A stretch of DNA of 64,000 nt, taken from Pseudomonas sp. MF4836 (lineage in GTDB: Bacteria > Pseudomonadota > Gammaproteobacteria > Pseudomonadales > Pseudomonadaceae). A program made the position numbers and the translations under genes. The notes under the pieces are model-generated. The model had not been told where the DNA came from. It searched no databases and saw only the letters and a list, made by a program, of their open reading frames with translations. Below, piece after piece: positions 9,901 to 17,566 of this stretch. Numbering within the stretch: position 1 is the stretch's first letter; each line of letters opens with the position of its first letter. The DNA is taken from assembly GCF_002018875.1 (NCBI RefSeq), contig NZ_MVOL01000008.1:62001-126000 (forward strand), in the 5' to 3' direction.

Positions 9901-11235
9901 GGGCGTGGCCCGGCGAATCATCTGCAACAGCGCCTGCTCCTGCCATTCCTGGCAACTGACTTCGGCAATGATCTGCTGCGCCAGCACATCCAGCGGCGCC
10001 ACGGGGATGTGCAGGGTGTCCAGTTCGCCGCGGCGCACACAGTCGAGCAGGGCCGTGCATTCGATCAAGTCGTCGCGGGACAGGGCGAACAGCCGGCCTT
10101 TGGGAGTGCCGCCGACCTGGTGCCCGGAGCGCCCGACCCGTTGCAGGAACGCGGAGATGGAGCGCGGCGAGCCGATCTGGCACACCAGGTCGACCTCGCC
10201 GATATCGATCCCCAGTTCCAGGGAGGCGGTGGCGATCAGTACCTGCAATTCGCCGCGCTTGAGCCGCTGTTCGGCATCCAGGCGTTGCTCCTTGGCCAGG
10301 CTGCCGTGGTGCGCGGCTACCGCCTGCTTGCCCAGGCGCTCGCTCAAATGCCGCGCCAGGCGTTCGGCGAGGCGCCGGGTATTGACGAAAATCAGCGTGG
10401 TGCGGTGTTCCCGCGCCAGTTGGGCCAGGCGCTCATACACCAGCTCCCAGACATCGTTGGCCATCACTGCCGACAGCGGCACCGGCGGCACCTCGATGCC
10501 CAGGTCCCGGGGGCGCGCATGGCCGATATCGACAATGGCGCAGGGCCGCTGGGTGCCGACCAGGAAGCGCGATACGGCGTCGATCGGCTTTTGCGTGGCC
10601 GACAGGCCGATGCGCATCAGCGGTTCGGCGCACAACGCTTGCAGGCGCTCCAGGCTCAGGGCCAGGTGGCTGCCGCGCTTGCCTGCGGCGATGGCATGGA
10701 TTTCATCGACGATCACCGTGCGCGTGCTGGCGAGCATTCGCCGCCCGGAGTCGGAACCCAGCAGCACGTACAGCGACTCCGGGGTGGTGACCAGGATGTG
10801 CGGCGCATGCTTGCGCATGGCGCTGCGTTCTTTCTGCGGGGTGTCGCCGGTGCGCACGGCGGTGCTGATGCGCAGCTCGGGCAGGCCCATGGCGCGCAAT
10901 TGCTCGGTGATGCCGGCCAGGGGGTTCTGCAGGTTGATCTGTATATCGTTACTCAGCGCCTTGAGCGGCGAGACGTACACCACCAGGGTCGCGTCCGGCA
11001 ACTCGCCGCCTTGTTCCAGGCCACGCCAGACCAGGTCGTCGAGCACCGCGAGAAACGCGGTCAGGGTCTTGCCGGAGCCGGTGGGCGCGGCGATCAGGGT
11101 CGACTGGCGCTGGCGAATCAACGGCCAGGCTTTAGCCTGCGCGGCGGTGACCGCGGGGAAGGTGGCGTTGAACCAGGCGCTGACGGCGGGGTGGAAGCCG
11201 GCCAGGGCGTTGTCCGCGGAGTGGGGAAGATTCAT
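6919..11235 (-). CDS. lhr: Large ATP-dependent helicase Lhr
   Basis: A 1438-residue superfamily 2 helicase. Walker A (PTGSGKT) lies at residues 51-57, DEIH (motif II) at about 172, SAT at about 215 (motif III), and QRVGRSGH (motif VI) in the second RecA domain. The length and the long C-terminal half (winged helix, then the Lhr-specific region) match bacterial Lhr, a 3'-5' nucleic-acid translocase with a proposed role in DNA repair; the C-terminal extension separates it from the shorter Lhr-core proteins. The gene is monocistronic, with its own divergent promoter region at 11236-11490. Confidence 0.95.
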   Translation of the reverse strand: MNLPHSADNALAGFHPAVSAWFNATFPAVTAAQAKAWPLIRQRQSTLIAAPTGSGKTLTAFLAVLDDLVWRGLEQGGELPDATLVVYVSPLKALSNDIQINLQNPLAGITEQLRAMGLPELRISTAVRTGDTPQKERSAMRKHAPHILVTTPESLYVLLGSDSGRRMLASTRTVIVDEIHAIAAGKRGSHLALSLERLQALCAEPLMRIGLSATQKPIDAVSRFLVGTQRPCAIVDIGHARPRDLGIEVPPVPLSAVMANDVWELVYERLAQLAREHRTTLIFVNTRRLAERLARHLSERLGKQAVAAHHGSLAKEQRLDAEQRLKRGELQVLIATASLELGIDIGEVDLVCQIGSPRSISAFLQRVGRSGHQVGGTPKGRLFALSRDDLIECTALLDCVRRGELDTLHIPVAPLDVLAQQIIAEVSCQEWQEQALLQMIRRATPYASLDEAHYQALLKMLAEGYNGRQGIRSAYLHRDAVGGALRGRRGSRLTAVTSGGTIPDNADYSVLLEPQALNIGSVNEDFAVESIAGDVFQLGNTSYRILRVEPGRVRVEDAQGQPPTIPFWLGEAPGRSAELSQAVARLLGQLDALLAASPGNVQPSLDWLTEHLGLNLASAEQLVEYLARARLALGALPSQDTLVMERFFDESGGTQLIIHTPYGSRINRAWGLALRKRFCRTFNFELQAAASEDAIVLSLSTSHSFELDEVWRYLHSNSAEHILIQAVLDAPLFGVRWRWNAGVAMALPRFTGGRKVAPQIQRMKSEDLIASVFPDQIACLENLAGEREIPDHPLVEQTLDDCLHEAMDSEGWLALLRRIEQGQVRLISRDLPAPSPLAAEILNAKPYTFLDDAPLEERRTQAVLNRRWSDPQASDDLGALDPEAIQSVRDEAWPLPANADEMHEALMSLGTISAGEAQAQPQWPQWLQELAEHGRASCLPIGQGHALWVARERLVCLQALYPEARAQPALAPLPGFDQPWDADAARVEILRARLGGFGPLTLEQIAAPLQLPPSTIAQALAQLESEGYVLRGHFSPGTEEAQWCERHLLARIHRYTVKRLRREIEPVALQDFMRFLFDWQHLSAGTRGQGSAMLAQVVGQLEGYPAAASAWDSDLLPARLKDYSATWLDELCRSGKLVWSRLSAQHSLSGSALRSTPVVLLPRAQVPLWSSLTAPPESHELSPKAQKVHAALSQHGALFFDELVHEAHLLRSELEIALQELVGAGLVNADSFAGLRALITPASKRQARSSRRGRGAFVGGMDDAGRWALLRRAPADPAPLSNRPAATAPATLEHVAMTLLRRYGVVFWRLLEREADWLPSWRELLRTFHRLEARGEIRGGRFVSGLAGEQFALPEAIPLLREVRRRPHDGSLVAVCGVDPLNLVGTLLPGSKVPALAGNRLVYRDGVPAAAHIAGKPHFWLELDDHATLLLRTALTHH

Positions 11236-11490
11236 GGACTGAGTTATGCGGTCGTCTCAAGTCACTTGCAAGGCCCGCCGGGCGGCCTGGGCGGCACACC
11301 GGGCATGGCTGCGGCTACAAGGGTGATTTTTTCGGGTAAGGTGCCAACGGCTTGGCGCGTGTTTACTTTATCCGTGACGGTTGCGCCACAAACCCGCAAA
11401 ATGCAACGATTCCGGCAATTCTCGATGGCTGAACCCGCGGGTTTGGCCGACTCAAACCATCGTTCCGAACAGACTGGGCCTGCTGACTCT
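11236..11490. other. Divergent intergenic region, lhr / RmlD-like gene
   Basis: 255 bp between two divergent starts; it should hold promoters for both genes. I see GC-rich inverted patches near 11275-11305 but no confident promoter or operator. Confidence 0.5.
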
Positions 11491-12375
11491 ATGCGAATGC
11501 GCCTTATGTTACTGGGCGGCGGAAATGCCCTTGGGCAGGCGCTGATTCGCCTGGGTGCGGAGGAAGACATCGGCTTCCTCGCCCCCCGTCCGCCGCAAGA
11601 CGGCTGGGATGCCGCGAGCCTCACGCAACTGCTCGACGACACCCGCCCGGATGCCTTGATCAACCTTGCGTACTACTTCGACTGGTTTCAGGCGGAGGCC
11701 GTGCCCGAGGCACGCCTGGCCGGCCAGGAGCGTGCTGTCGAGCGGCTGTCCGAGCTGTGCCAGCATCACAACATCATTCTTGTGCAGCCTTCCAGCTACC
11801 GGGTCTTCGACGGTTCGCGGGCCACCGCCTACAGCGAAAAAGACGAACCCGTCCCTCTGGGGCTGCGCGGCCAGGCTTTGTGGCGGATCGAGCAAAGCGT
11901 ACGCGCCACCTGCCCGCAGCATGTGCTGCTGCGTTTTGGCTGGCTGCTCGACGACAGCGCCGATGGCACCCTCGGGCGCTTCCTGGCCTGCGCCGAAACC
12001 GCTGAAGAACTGTTTATGGCCGATGACCGGCGCGGCAATCCGACGCCGGTGGACGATGCGGCACGGGTGATCATCTCGGTGCTCAAGCAGCTCGATTGCG
12101 CCGCGCCGCTGTGGGGCACTTATCACTACGCCGGCCACGAGGCGACCACCACATTGGCCCTGGGCCAGGCGGTGCTCACCGAAGCCCGCCAGCAACACCC
12201 CCTGGCCATCGAGTCGCCCACCGCCCAGGCCCACGCCGCGCGGCCGGACGCCGCCGACGAGCCGCAGCACGCGGTGCTGGCCTGCAAGAAAATTCTGCAC
12301 ACCTTCGGGATCAAGCCCCGCGCCTGGCGCGCCGGGCTCCCGGCATTACTGGATAGGTATTACCGACATGGCTGA
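11491..12375 (+). CDS. RmlD-like sugar nucleotide-binding protein, degenerate active site
   Basis: A 294-residue short-chain dehydrogenase/reductase-like protein resembling dTDP-4-dehydrorhamnose reductase: Rossmann start LLGGGNALGQALIRLG, LINLAYYFDW, SYRVFDG and LLRFGWLLDD. The catalytic YxxxK of RmlD, expected after the Y-E-D-P segment, is not there: the sequence reads YSEKDEPVPLGLRGQALW. So it may bind NAD(P) and a sugar nucleotide without reducing it. ATG at 11491 starts the homologous region. It overlaps the epimerase gene by 8 bp. Confidence 0.8.
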   Translation: MRMRLMLLGGGNALGQALIRLGAEEDIGFLAPRPPQDGWDAASLTQLLDDTRPDALINLAYYFDWFQAEAVPEARLAGQERAVERLSELCQHHNIILVQPSSYRVFDGSRATAYSEKDEPVPLGLRGQALWRIEQSVRATCPQHVLLRFGWLLDDSADGTLGRFLACAETAEELFMADDRRGNPTPVDDAARVIISVLKQLDCAAPLWGTYHYAGHEATTTLALGQAVLTEARQQHPLAIESPTAQAHAARPDAADEPQHAVLACKKILHTFGIKPRAWRAGLPALLDRYYRHG

Positions 12376-13300
12376 TGATCGCCCTGTACTGATCACCGGC
12401 GGCGCCGGTTTTATCGGCTCGCACCTGAGCGATGCGCTGCTCGCCAAGGGGTACGCGGTGCGTATCCTCGATAATCTGTCGACCGGCAAGCGCAGCAACC
12501 TGGCACTGGATAACCCGCGCCTGGAATTGCTCGAAGGCGATGTCGCCGATGCGGCCCTGGTGGCCCGGGCCATGGTCGGTTGCCAGGCCGTGGCCCATCT
12601 GGCGGCCGTGGCCTCGGTACAAGCTTCGGTGGACGACCCGGTGCGCACCCACCAGAGCAACTTCATCGGCACCTTGAACGTCTGCGAAGCGATGCGCGAG
12701 GCCGGAGTCAAGCGCGTGCTGTTCGCCTCCAGCGCGGCCATCTACGGCAACAATGGCGAAGGCCATTCGATCGACGAAGACACGCCCAAGGCACCGTTGA
12801 CGCCCTACGCTTCGGACAAGCTGGCCAGCGAGTACTACCTGGATTTCTACCGGCGCCAACATGGGCTGGAGCCGGCGATCTTCCGCTTCTTCAACATCTT
12901 CGGCCCACGCCAGGATCCGTCTTCGCCTTACTCCGGGGTGATCAGCATTTTCTGCGCGCGCGCGCAGCAGGGCCTGCCGATCACCGTGTTCGGCGACGGC
13001 GAGCAGACCCGCGATTTCATGTATGTCGAAGACCTGGTGAGCCTGCTGGTGCAAGCCATCGAAGCGCCGCAGCTGGAAGTCGGGGCGGTCAACGTCGGCC
13101 TGAATCAGTCGATGACCCTCAAGCAGATGCTTGAAGCCCTGGAGCAGGTGCTGGGTCAGTTGCCGCCGATCAGCTATGGCCCGCCGCGCTCGGGCGATAT
13201 CCGCCATTCCCGGGCCAACAACCAGCGTCTGCTGGAGCGCTTCACCCTGGCCGAGCAGACGCCGATGAGCGTTGGCCTGGCGCGTCTTCTGGGGCGTTGA
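12368..13300 (+). CDS. NAD-dependent sugar-nucleotide epimerase/dehydratase
   Basis: A 310-residue extended SDR: TGGAGFIGSHL (NAD-binding), LDNLSTGKRSN, VAHLAAVASV, the active-site serine region FASSAAIYG and YASDK (catalytic Tyr and Lys). It matches the UDP-glucose/GlcNAc 4-epimerase group and is expected to be active. It forms a two-gene operon with the degenerate RmlD-like protein upstream (8-bp overlap). The substrate cannot be read from sequence. A bidirectional terminator follows 18 bp after the stop. Confidence 0.9.
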   Translation: MADDRPVLITGGAGFIGSHLSDALLAKGYAVRILDNLSTGKRSNLALDNPRLELLEGDVADAALVARAMVGCQAVAHLAAVASVQASVDDPVRTHQSNFIGTLNVCEAMREAGVKRVLFASSAAIYGNNGEGHSIDEDTPKAPLTPYASDKLASEYYLDFYRRQHGLEPAIFRFFNIFGPRQDPSSPYSGVISIFCARAQQGLPITVFGDGEQTRDFMYVEDLVSLLVQAIEAPQLEVGAVNVGLNQSMTLKQMLEALEQVLGQLPPISYGPPRSGDIRHSRANNQRLLERFTLAEQTPMSVGLARLLGR

Positions 13301-13317
13301 GGTTTATTCCAGGCATG

Positions 13318-13346
13318 AAAAAGGCGCCCCGAGAGGCGCCTTTTTT
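13318..13346. terminator. Bidirectional rho-independent terminator
   Basis: A-run, GGCGCC stem, six-base loop, GGCGCC stem, then six T. It sits between the convergent epimerase gene and ompW and has a T-run in both directions. Confidence 0.92.
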
Positions 13347-13357
13347 GTCTGTCGGGC

Positions 13358-14056
13358 TTAGAACTTGTAGCCCAGGCCGACCATGTAGACCATCGGGTCC
13401 ACGTCGACATTGACCTTGGCCCGAGTGCCCGAACCCACAGCGACGTTGTCGACATAAGCGGTGGTGTTGATGTCGATGTAACGCACTTGGGCGTTGACCA
13501 TCAGCTTGTCGGTCAGCATGTAGTCCGCACCCACCTGCCAGGCCAGGCCCCAGGAGTTCTTGGCGCGGAAGTTGTCGAAACCGGCTTCGCTGGCGCGGCT
13601 GCCGACGTGCTCGTCGTAGATCCAGGTGTAGTTGATACCGGCGCCGACATAGGGCTGGAACACCGACTTGGAGTCCAGCGGGTAGTAGACCACGCTCAGG
13701 GTCGGCGGCAGGTGCTTGAGGGTACCGAGCTTGCCATTGGCTGGGCCCAGGTCGGTGTTCTTGAGTTTCACATCGTGTTCGAACGGCGTGGCGGCCAGCA
13801 GCTCGATACCAATGTTGTTGGTGATCATGTAGGCAAAGTTCAAGCCCAGCTGGGTGTCGCTGCTCATGGTCGCCTTGCCGTTCAGGTTGGTACCTGCCAG
13901 CGAACCGCGATCGACCCTGACGTTGCCGCTGTCGGCTTTCGGGTTGACGGTGATGGCACCGGCGCGGACCAGAATTTCGCCCGCTTCGTGGGCGTGGGCA
14001 GCGGGGGCGGCGAGTGCGAGCGCAATCAGGGAGGCGCTGAGCAAGGACTTGTGCAT
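13358..14056 (-). CDS. oprG: OmpW-family outer membrane protein (OprG-like)
   Basis: A 232-residue outer-membrane protein with a cleavable signal (MHKSLLSASLIALALAAPAA, then HAHEAG). It has an eight-stranded-barrel pattern, ending in VYMVGLGYKF with the terminal Phe typical of barrels. OmpW/OprG proteins let small hydrophobic molecules and amino acids cross the outer membrane. The length equals that of P. aeruginosa OprG, as I recall it. A candidate ANR box lies 66-79 bp upstream of the start, in line with the known anaerobic induction of oprG. ATG at 14056 was chosen because the signal peptide starts there. Confidence 0.92.
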   Translation of the reverse strand: MHKSLLSASLIALALAAPAAHAHEAGEILVRAGAITVNPKADSGNVRVDRGSLAGTNLNGKATMSSDTQLGLNFAYMITNNIGIELLAATPFEHDVKLKNTDLGPANGKLGTLKHLPPTLSVVYYPLDSKSVFQPYVGAGINYTWIYDEHVGSRASEAGFDNFRAKNSWGLAWQVGADYMLTDKLMVNAQVRYIDINTTAYVDNVAVGSGTRAKVNVDVDPMVYMVGLGYKF

Positions 14057-14121
14057 GGAGGGCTCCAAAGGACGGTTCAAGTTGGCTGTGTCCAATGGTA
14101 AAGATCGTCCGCGCCCAGGCG

Positions 14122-14135
14122 TTGACTCAGCTCAA
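14122..14135 (-). promoter_or_regulatory. Candidate ANR/FNR box upstream of oprG
   Basis: TTGACTCAGCTCAA matches the FNR/ANR consensus TTGAT-N4-ATCAA at 8 of 10 positions, with perfect TTGA/TCAA arms. It lies 66-79 bp before the oprG start codon, a fitting distance for an activator site. Confidence 0.55.
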
Positions 14136-14143
14136 TGAAATCG

Positions 14144-14165
14144 TCATGGCTGGCCAAAGCCATGA
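14144..14165. terminator. Hairpin between oprG promoter and the DUF3299 gene end
   Basis: TCATGGCT and AGCCATGA pair perfectly (8 bp) around a six-base loop. On the minus strand it follows the zinc operon's last gene, but only a mixed T-rich stretch comes after, so it may be a weak terminator or an operator of oprG. Confidence 0.4.
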
Positions 14166-14213
14166 ACTATTCTGTTTGCCCTTACTCTGTGTCCGGTTGT
14201 TCGTGCGGATGCC

Positions 14214-14732
14214 TCACTCGGGCAATTCGTAGACGTAGATCTTCTGTGCATCCATCTGATACCCGGCGTCTGCCAGCTCGCTGGTGGAGGCCTTGACCTG
14301 CATGGCACCTTCGATCCAGTAAGGCTGGTACAGCTCTTCGAGCTTGACCCCGACCTCGCTTTTGACATGCACGATCTGGTTCGACGGTGGCGGCGGCACG
14401 TGGATGCAGGCGCCGAAGTAGGGCACCAGCAAAAACTCGGTGGTGCGCCCTTCCTCGCTGACTTCCAGCGGCACGATATAACCCGGCAGGCGGATCGACT
14501 GGCCGTCGAGGCTGTTGACCACCGGCGCGTTGGGCATGTCCTGTTTGGCTGCCGGAGCGGACTCGGCAGCCAGGGCATCGCTCATTTGCGACAGGTCATG
14601 CAGCGGCTGCATGTTCGGTACTTCCGCTGGCGCGTCCGGCGGGATCATCTCCGACCAGGTCAGTTCTCTGGGCGCCGCTGCCCACAGGGGCATGGCCACC
14701 AGCAGCAACAGCGCAAGCAAGGCGCGGGGCAT
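14214..14732 (-). CDS. DUF3299 periplasmic protein, last gene of the zinc operon
   Basis: A 172-residue protein with a signal peptide (MPRALLALLLLVAMPLWA) and the DUF3299 core: LTWSEMIPPD, a segment with RLPGYIVPLE, FLLVPYFGACIHVPPPPSNQ (the conserved Cys-Ile-His-Val-Pro-Pro segment), and QPYWIEGAM. The C-I-H segment could bind a metal. It is the fourth gene after zrgA, an ABC ATPase and an FtsX-like permease. ATG at 14732 has GAGGA upstream; ATG at 14747, which overlaps the permease stop as ATGA, is the alternative and would add five residues. Confidence 0.85.
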   Translation of the reverse strand: MPRALLALLLLVAMPLWAAAPRELTWSEMIPPDAPAEVPNMQPLHDLSQMSDALAAESAPAAKQDMPNAPVVNSLDGQSIRLPGYIVPLEVSEEGRTTEFLLVPYFGACIHVPPPPSNQIVHVKSEVGVKLEELYQPYWIEGAMQVKASTSELADAGYQMDAQKIYVYELPE

Positions 14733-14743
14733 GAATCGATTCC

Positions 14744-16009
14744 TCATAAACGAATGGACAGGCCATCGGCCAGGGACTGCCGGTAGGCACGCCAGGCCGG
14801 CACGCTGCCCATCAGCAGCGCGGCGATCAGGATACCCCCGAGCAGCGTCCACTCATACTCGCTGGGCCAGGCCAGCGGCAGGTACAGGCCGTAGGTCGAC
14901 TGCACGTAGCCCTGGGCCACGGCAATGCACAGGTACAGCAGGCCGAGCCCGGCGAGCACCCCGAACAGCGCCAGGGCGAAAGCCTCCAGCACCAGCAAGG
15001 TGGCGATATGCCAAGGGCGGGCGCCCACCGAACGCAGGATCGCCATCTCCCGCCGGCGCTCGTTGAGGCTGGTGAGAATCGCGGTAAGCATGCCGATCAA
15101 GCCGGTCAGGACCACAAACAGCGAGACCACGAACAGTGCTTTTTCAGCGGTGCCCATCAGGCTCCACAACTCTTGCAGCGCCACGCCGGGGAGGATCGCC
15201 AGCATCGGCTCGCCGCGAAATTCATTGATCTCGCGCTGCACGGCAAAGGTCGCGATCTTGCTGTTGAGCCCGAGCATAAAGGCGGTGATGGCTTGCGGCG
15301 TGAGGTCCATGTTGCGGGCCTGGTCGGCGCTGATGCGCCCGGCGCCCTGGGCCGGCACGCCGTTGTGCCAGTCGATGTGAATCGCTTCCATGCCACCCAG
15401 GCTGATGTGCAGCGTGCGGTCCACCGGGGTGCCGGTGCGCTTGAGGATGCCGACCACGCTGAACGGCTTGTCGTCGTGCTTGACCAGGCTGATGGCCGCC
15501 ACACCGTGGGCCAGCACCAGTTTGTCCCCCAGTTTGTAATGCAGGGCGTCGGCGACTTCAGCCCCCAGCACCACTTCGAACGGGTCGCTGGCGAAGGCGC
15601 GGCCGCTGGCCAGTTGCAACCGCTGCTGATGCCCGTACTGGTAATGCTCGAAGTAGGCCTCGGTGGTGCCCATCACCCGATAGCCGCGGTGGGAGTCGCC
15701 CAGGGAAATCGGGATTGCCCACTTCACTTTCGGGCTGTTGGCGAAGTGCTCGAAGCTGTCCCAGCGGATGTTGTTGGTGGCGTTGCCGATGCGGAACACC
15801 CAATACAGCAACAGGTTCACCGAACCGGAGCGGGCGCCGACGATCAGGTCGGTGCCGCTGATGGTGCTGGCAAAACTGCTACGGGCTTCGGTGCGCACCC
15901 GTTCCACCGCCAGCAGCAGGCACACCGAGAGGGCGATGGCGAAGGCGGTGAGGATCGCGGTAAAGCGGCGGTTAGCCAGGCTGGCCATGGCTAGACGGAA
16001 CAAATACAT
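14744..16009 (-). CDS. FtsX-like ABC transporter permease
   Basis: A 421-residue MacB/FtsX-type permease: one membrane helix near the N-terminus (RFTAILTAFAIALSVCLLLAV), a large periplasmic domain (ISGTDLIVGARSG, then HDDKPFSVVGIL), and three helices at the C-terminus (VSLFVVLTGLIGMLTAIL, and so on). Start at 16009, one base from the ATPase stop. In a zinc operon with a His-rich periplasmic protein it may move a metal chelate or, as other FtsX-type systems do, power a periplasmic or envelope process rather than ion import. Confidence 0.9.
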   Translation of the reverse strand: MYLFRLAMASLANRRFTAILTAFAIALSVCLLLAVERVRTEARSSFASTISGTDLIVGARSGSVNLLLYWVFRIGNATNNIRWDSFEHFANSPKVKWAIPISLGDSHRGYRVMGTTEAYFEHYQYGHQQRLQLASGRAFASDPFEVVLGAEVADALHYKLGDKLVLAHGVAAISLVKHDDKPFSVVGILKRTGTPVDRTLHISLGGMEAIHIDWHNGVPAQGAGRISADQARNMDLTPQAITAFMLGLNSKIATFAVQREINEFRGEPMLAILPGVALQELWSLMGTAEKALFVVSLFVVLTGLIGMLTAILTSLNERRREMAILRSVGARPWHIATLLVLEAFALALFGVLAGLGLLYLCIAVAQGYVQSTYGLYLPLAWPSEYEWTLLGGILIAALLMGSVPAWRAYRQSLADGLSIRL

Positions 16010-16010
16010 C

Positions 16011-16721
16011 TCAGACCTCTGCGGGCGTGGCGGCGCGATTGAGTTCGGCCAGCGACAGGTTGCGATCGAACAGGGGCGCCAGGCTCTGGTCATGGCTGAC
16101 AAACAGCAGGCTGGCCCCGGCCTCGCGGCATTCGGCGAACAGCAGGCGGATAAAGGCTTCGCGGGCATCGTAGTCGAGGGCCGAAGTCGGCTCATCGGCG
16201 ATCACCAGTTCCGGCTGGCCGATCAGCGCGCGCGCCGCGGCCACCCGTTGCTGCTGGCCGATGGACAGCGAGTCGGCGCGGCGATTGAGCAACTCCGGGT
16301 CCTTCAGGCCCAGGTGCGCCAGCAGGGTGGCGGCAGCCTGGTCGACGCTGCCATGGCGCTGTGCGGCGCGGCTGGCGCGCAGTTTGGAAAAGTGGCAGGG
16401 CAGCTCGACGTTTTCCCGTACCGAGAGGAACGGCAGCAGGTTGAACTGCTGGAAGATGTAGCCGGTGTGATCGACCCGAAAACGGTCGCGGGCGCCGGCC
16501 GAGAGTTCGGTCAGTTCCTGGCCCAGCAGGCGGATGCTGCCGTGGTCGGGTTTCTGCACGCCGCCTAGCAGGCCCAGCAGAGTGGTCTTGCCGCTGCCGC
16601 TGGGGCCCTTGAGGAACAGGGTTGCGCCGGCTTCCAGGCGAAACGCCGGGATGTCTAGCAACTGCGGATGCCCGGGCCAGCTGAAGCTCAGGTCGGACAG
16701 TTCGATAAGTGCTTGGGTCAT
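16011..16721 (-). CDS. ABC transporter ATP-binding protein (MacB/LolD type)
   Basis: A 236-residue ATPase: Walker A GPSGSGKTTLL, Q-loop at FQQFNLLPFL, signature LSIGQQQRVAAARAL (LSGGQ variant) and Walker B with LVIADEPTSALD, followed by FVSHDQ (H-loop). It belongs to the FtsE/LolD/MacB group that pairs with FtsX-like permeases, and its partner is the next gene, 1 bp downstream. The zrgA gene lies 79 bp upstream, separated by a GC-rich hairpin (CAGGT/ACCTG core around 16770) that could reduce readthrough. Confidence 0.93.
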   Translation of the reverse strand: MTQALIELSDLSFSWPGHPQLLDIPAFRLEAGATLFLKGPSGSGKTTLLGLLGGVQKPDHGSIRLLGQELTELSAGARDRFRVDHTGYIFQQFNLLPFLSVRENVELPCHFSKLRASRAAQRHGSVDQAAATLLAHLGLKDPELLNRRADSLSIGQQQRVAAARALIGQPELVIADEPTSALDYDAREAFIRLLFAECREAGASLLFVSHDQSLAPLFDRNLSLAELNRAATPAEV

Positions 16722-16800
16722 GGTGGGCCGGTCAAGAAAATGAGTAATGGTGCATGGCCGCCGCCGCAGGTGACGACCTGCGCGGCAGCGGCGGCAACCG

Positions 16801-17433
16801 TCAGAACTTCAGGCTGGTGGCGGCCTTGGCAGTGGCTTCGACACCTTGCTGGCCCGCGGGCGAGATGAGTTGTACCTGAATTTTCAGGGTGGCGGGGAAG
16901 GTCTTGAACACCTGAGTCAAATCAAGATTTTTCAAGGCTTCGGGCTTGGCACAGGTGAACTGGTAATGGGCGTGGATCTCGCTGTGCTCGTGGTGGTGCT
17001 CGTGACCATCGGCGTCCTTGGCGTCTTCGTCGTGGTCTTCATCTTCGTCGTGGTCATCGGCATCCGGCTTGTCGCCGAACAGCGGGCTTTCCAGCTCCTG
17101 CTTGGCCACGACGCATCCGGCGGCCTTGGGCAGGCTGAACAGCACCAGCGGCTGTTCCAGCTGGGCGCGGGCGGCGGCGACCTTGGCCTTGTCGGCGTCG
17201 CTGCTGGCCACATGTTCGAAGCCCACCAGATTCATCGCCGGGCTTTCCAGCTCCAGCTCCAGGGTCTTGCCGTCAAGGGCGGCATTCAGTCGCCCGACCC
17301 CATGTTCATGGGCTCCGAGGCTGCCGTGCTCGTGCTCGTGCTCGTGTTCATGGTCGTGGTCATGGACCTCGGCGGCCTGGGCGATGGCCAGCGGCAACAG
17401 GGCGAACGGCAAGGCGAGAAGCAGACGGCGCAT
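16801..17433 (-). CDS. zrgA: ZrgA-type (DUF2796) His-rich periplasmic zinc-binding protein
   Basis: A 210-residue secreted protein: signal peptide (MRRLLLALPFALLPLAIAQAA), then an HDHDHEHEHEHEHG run, the DUF2796 core (GAHEHGVGRLNAALDG, LELELESPAMNLVGFEH), a central acidic/His loop rich in DDHDEDED and HEHHHEH, and a C-terminal HYQFTC segment. Vibrio ZrgA is the known example of a zinc-regulated DUF2796 protein. The His-rich clusters suit zinc capture in the periplasm. A candidate Zur box lies 36-48 bp upstream of the start, so the operon is expected to switch on under zinc starvation. Confidence 0.88.
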   Translation of the reverse strand: MRRLLLALPFALLPLAIAQAAEVHDHDHEHEHEHEHGSLGAHEHGVGRLNAALDGKTLELELESPAMNLVGFEHVASSDADKAKVAAARAQLEQPLVLFSLPKAAGCVVAKQELESPLFGDKPDADDHDEDEDHDEDAKDADGHEHHHEHSEIHAHYQFTCAKPEALKNLDLTQVFKTFPATLKIQVQLISPAGQQGVEATAKAATSLKF

Positions 17434-17468
17434 GGCAAGACTCCGGGCGAAGATGAAATAAATGTTAT

Positions 17469-17481
17469 GTAATCTTATAAC
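17469..17481 (-). promoter_or_regulatory. Candidate Zur box upstream of zrgA
   Basis: GTAATCTTATAAC matches the Zur 13-mer GTTATANTATAAC at 11 of 13 positions and lies 36-48 bp before the zrgA start. A second GTTAT arm starts at 17464, so the whole block is an imperfect palindrome. The divergent gene at 17567 starts 86 bp to the right. Confidence 0.6.
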
Positions 17482-17566
17482 GATTGACCGCAGAGTTTGC
17501 CCGCCTGCTTGGCGTTGCGCAAGACGCGTGGGAGCATGCTCGTCAGAAATATTCCGGAGCAGAGCA

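Noticed and set aside
8620..11490. Very long plus-strand open frame running through lhr into the RmlD-like gene
   Set aside because: High-GC shadow frame antisense to lhr; its protein is Gln/Gly/His-rich and non-protein-like until 11491.
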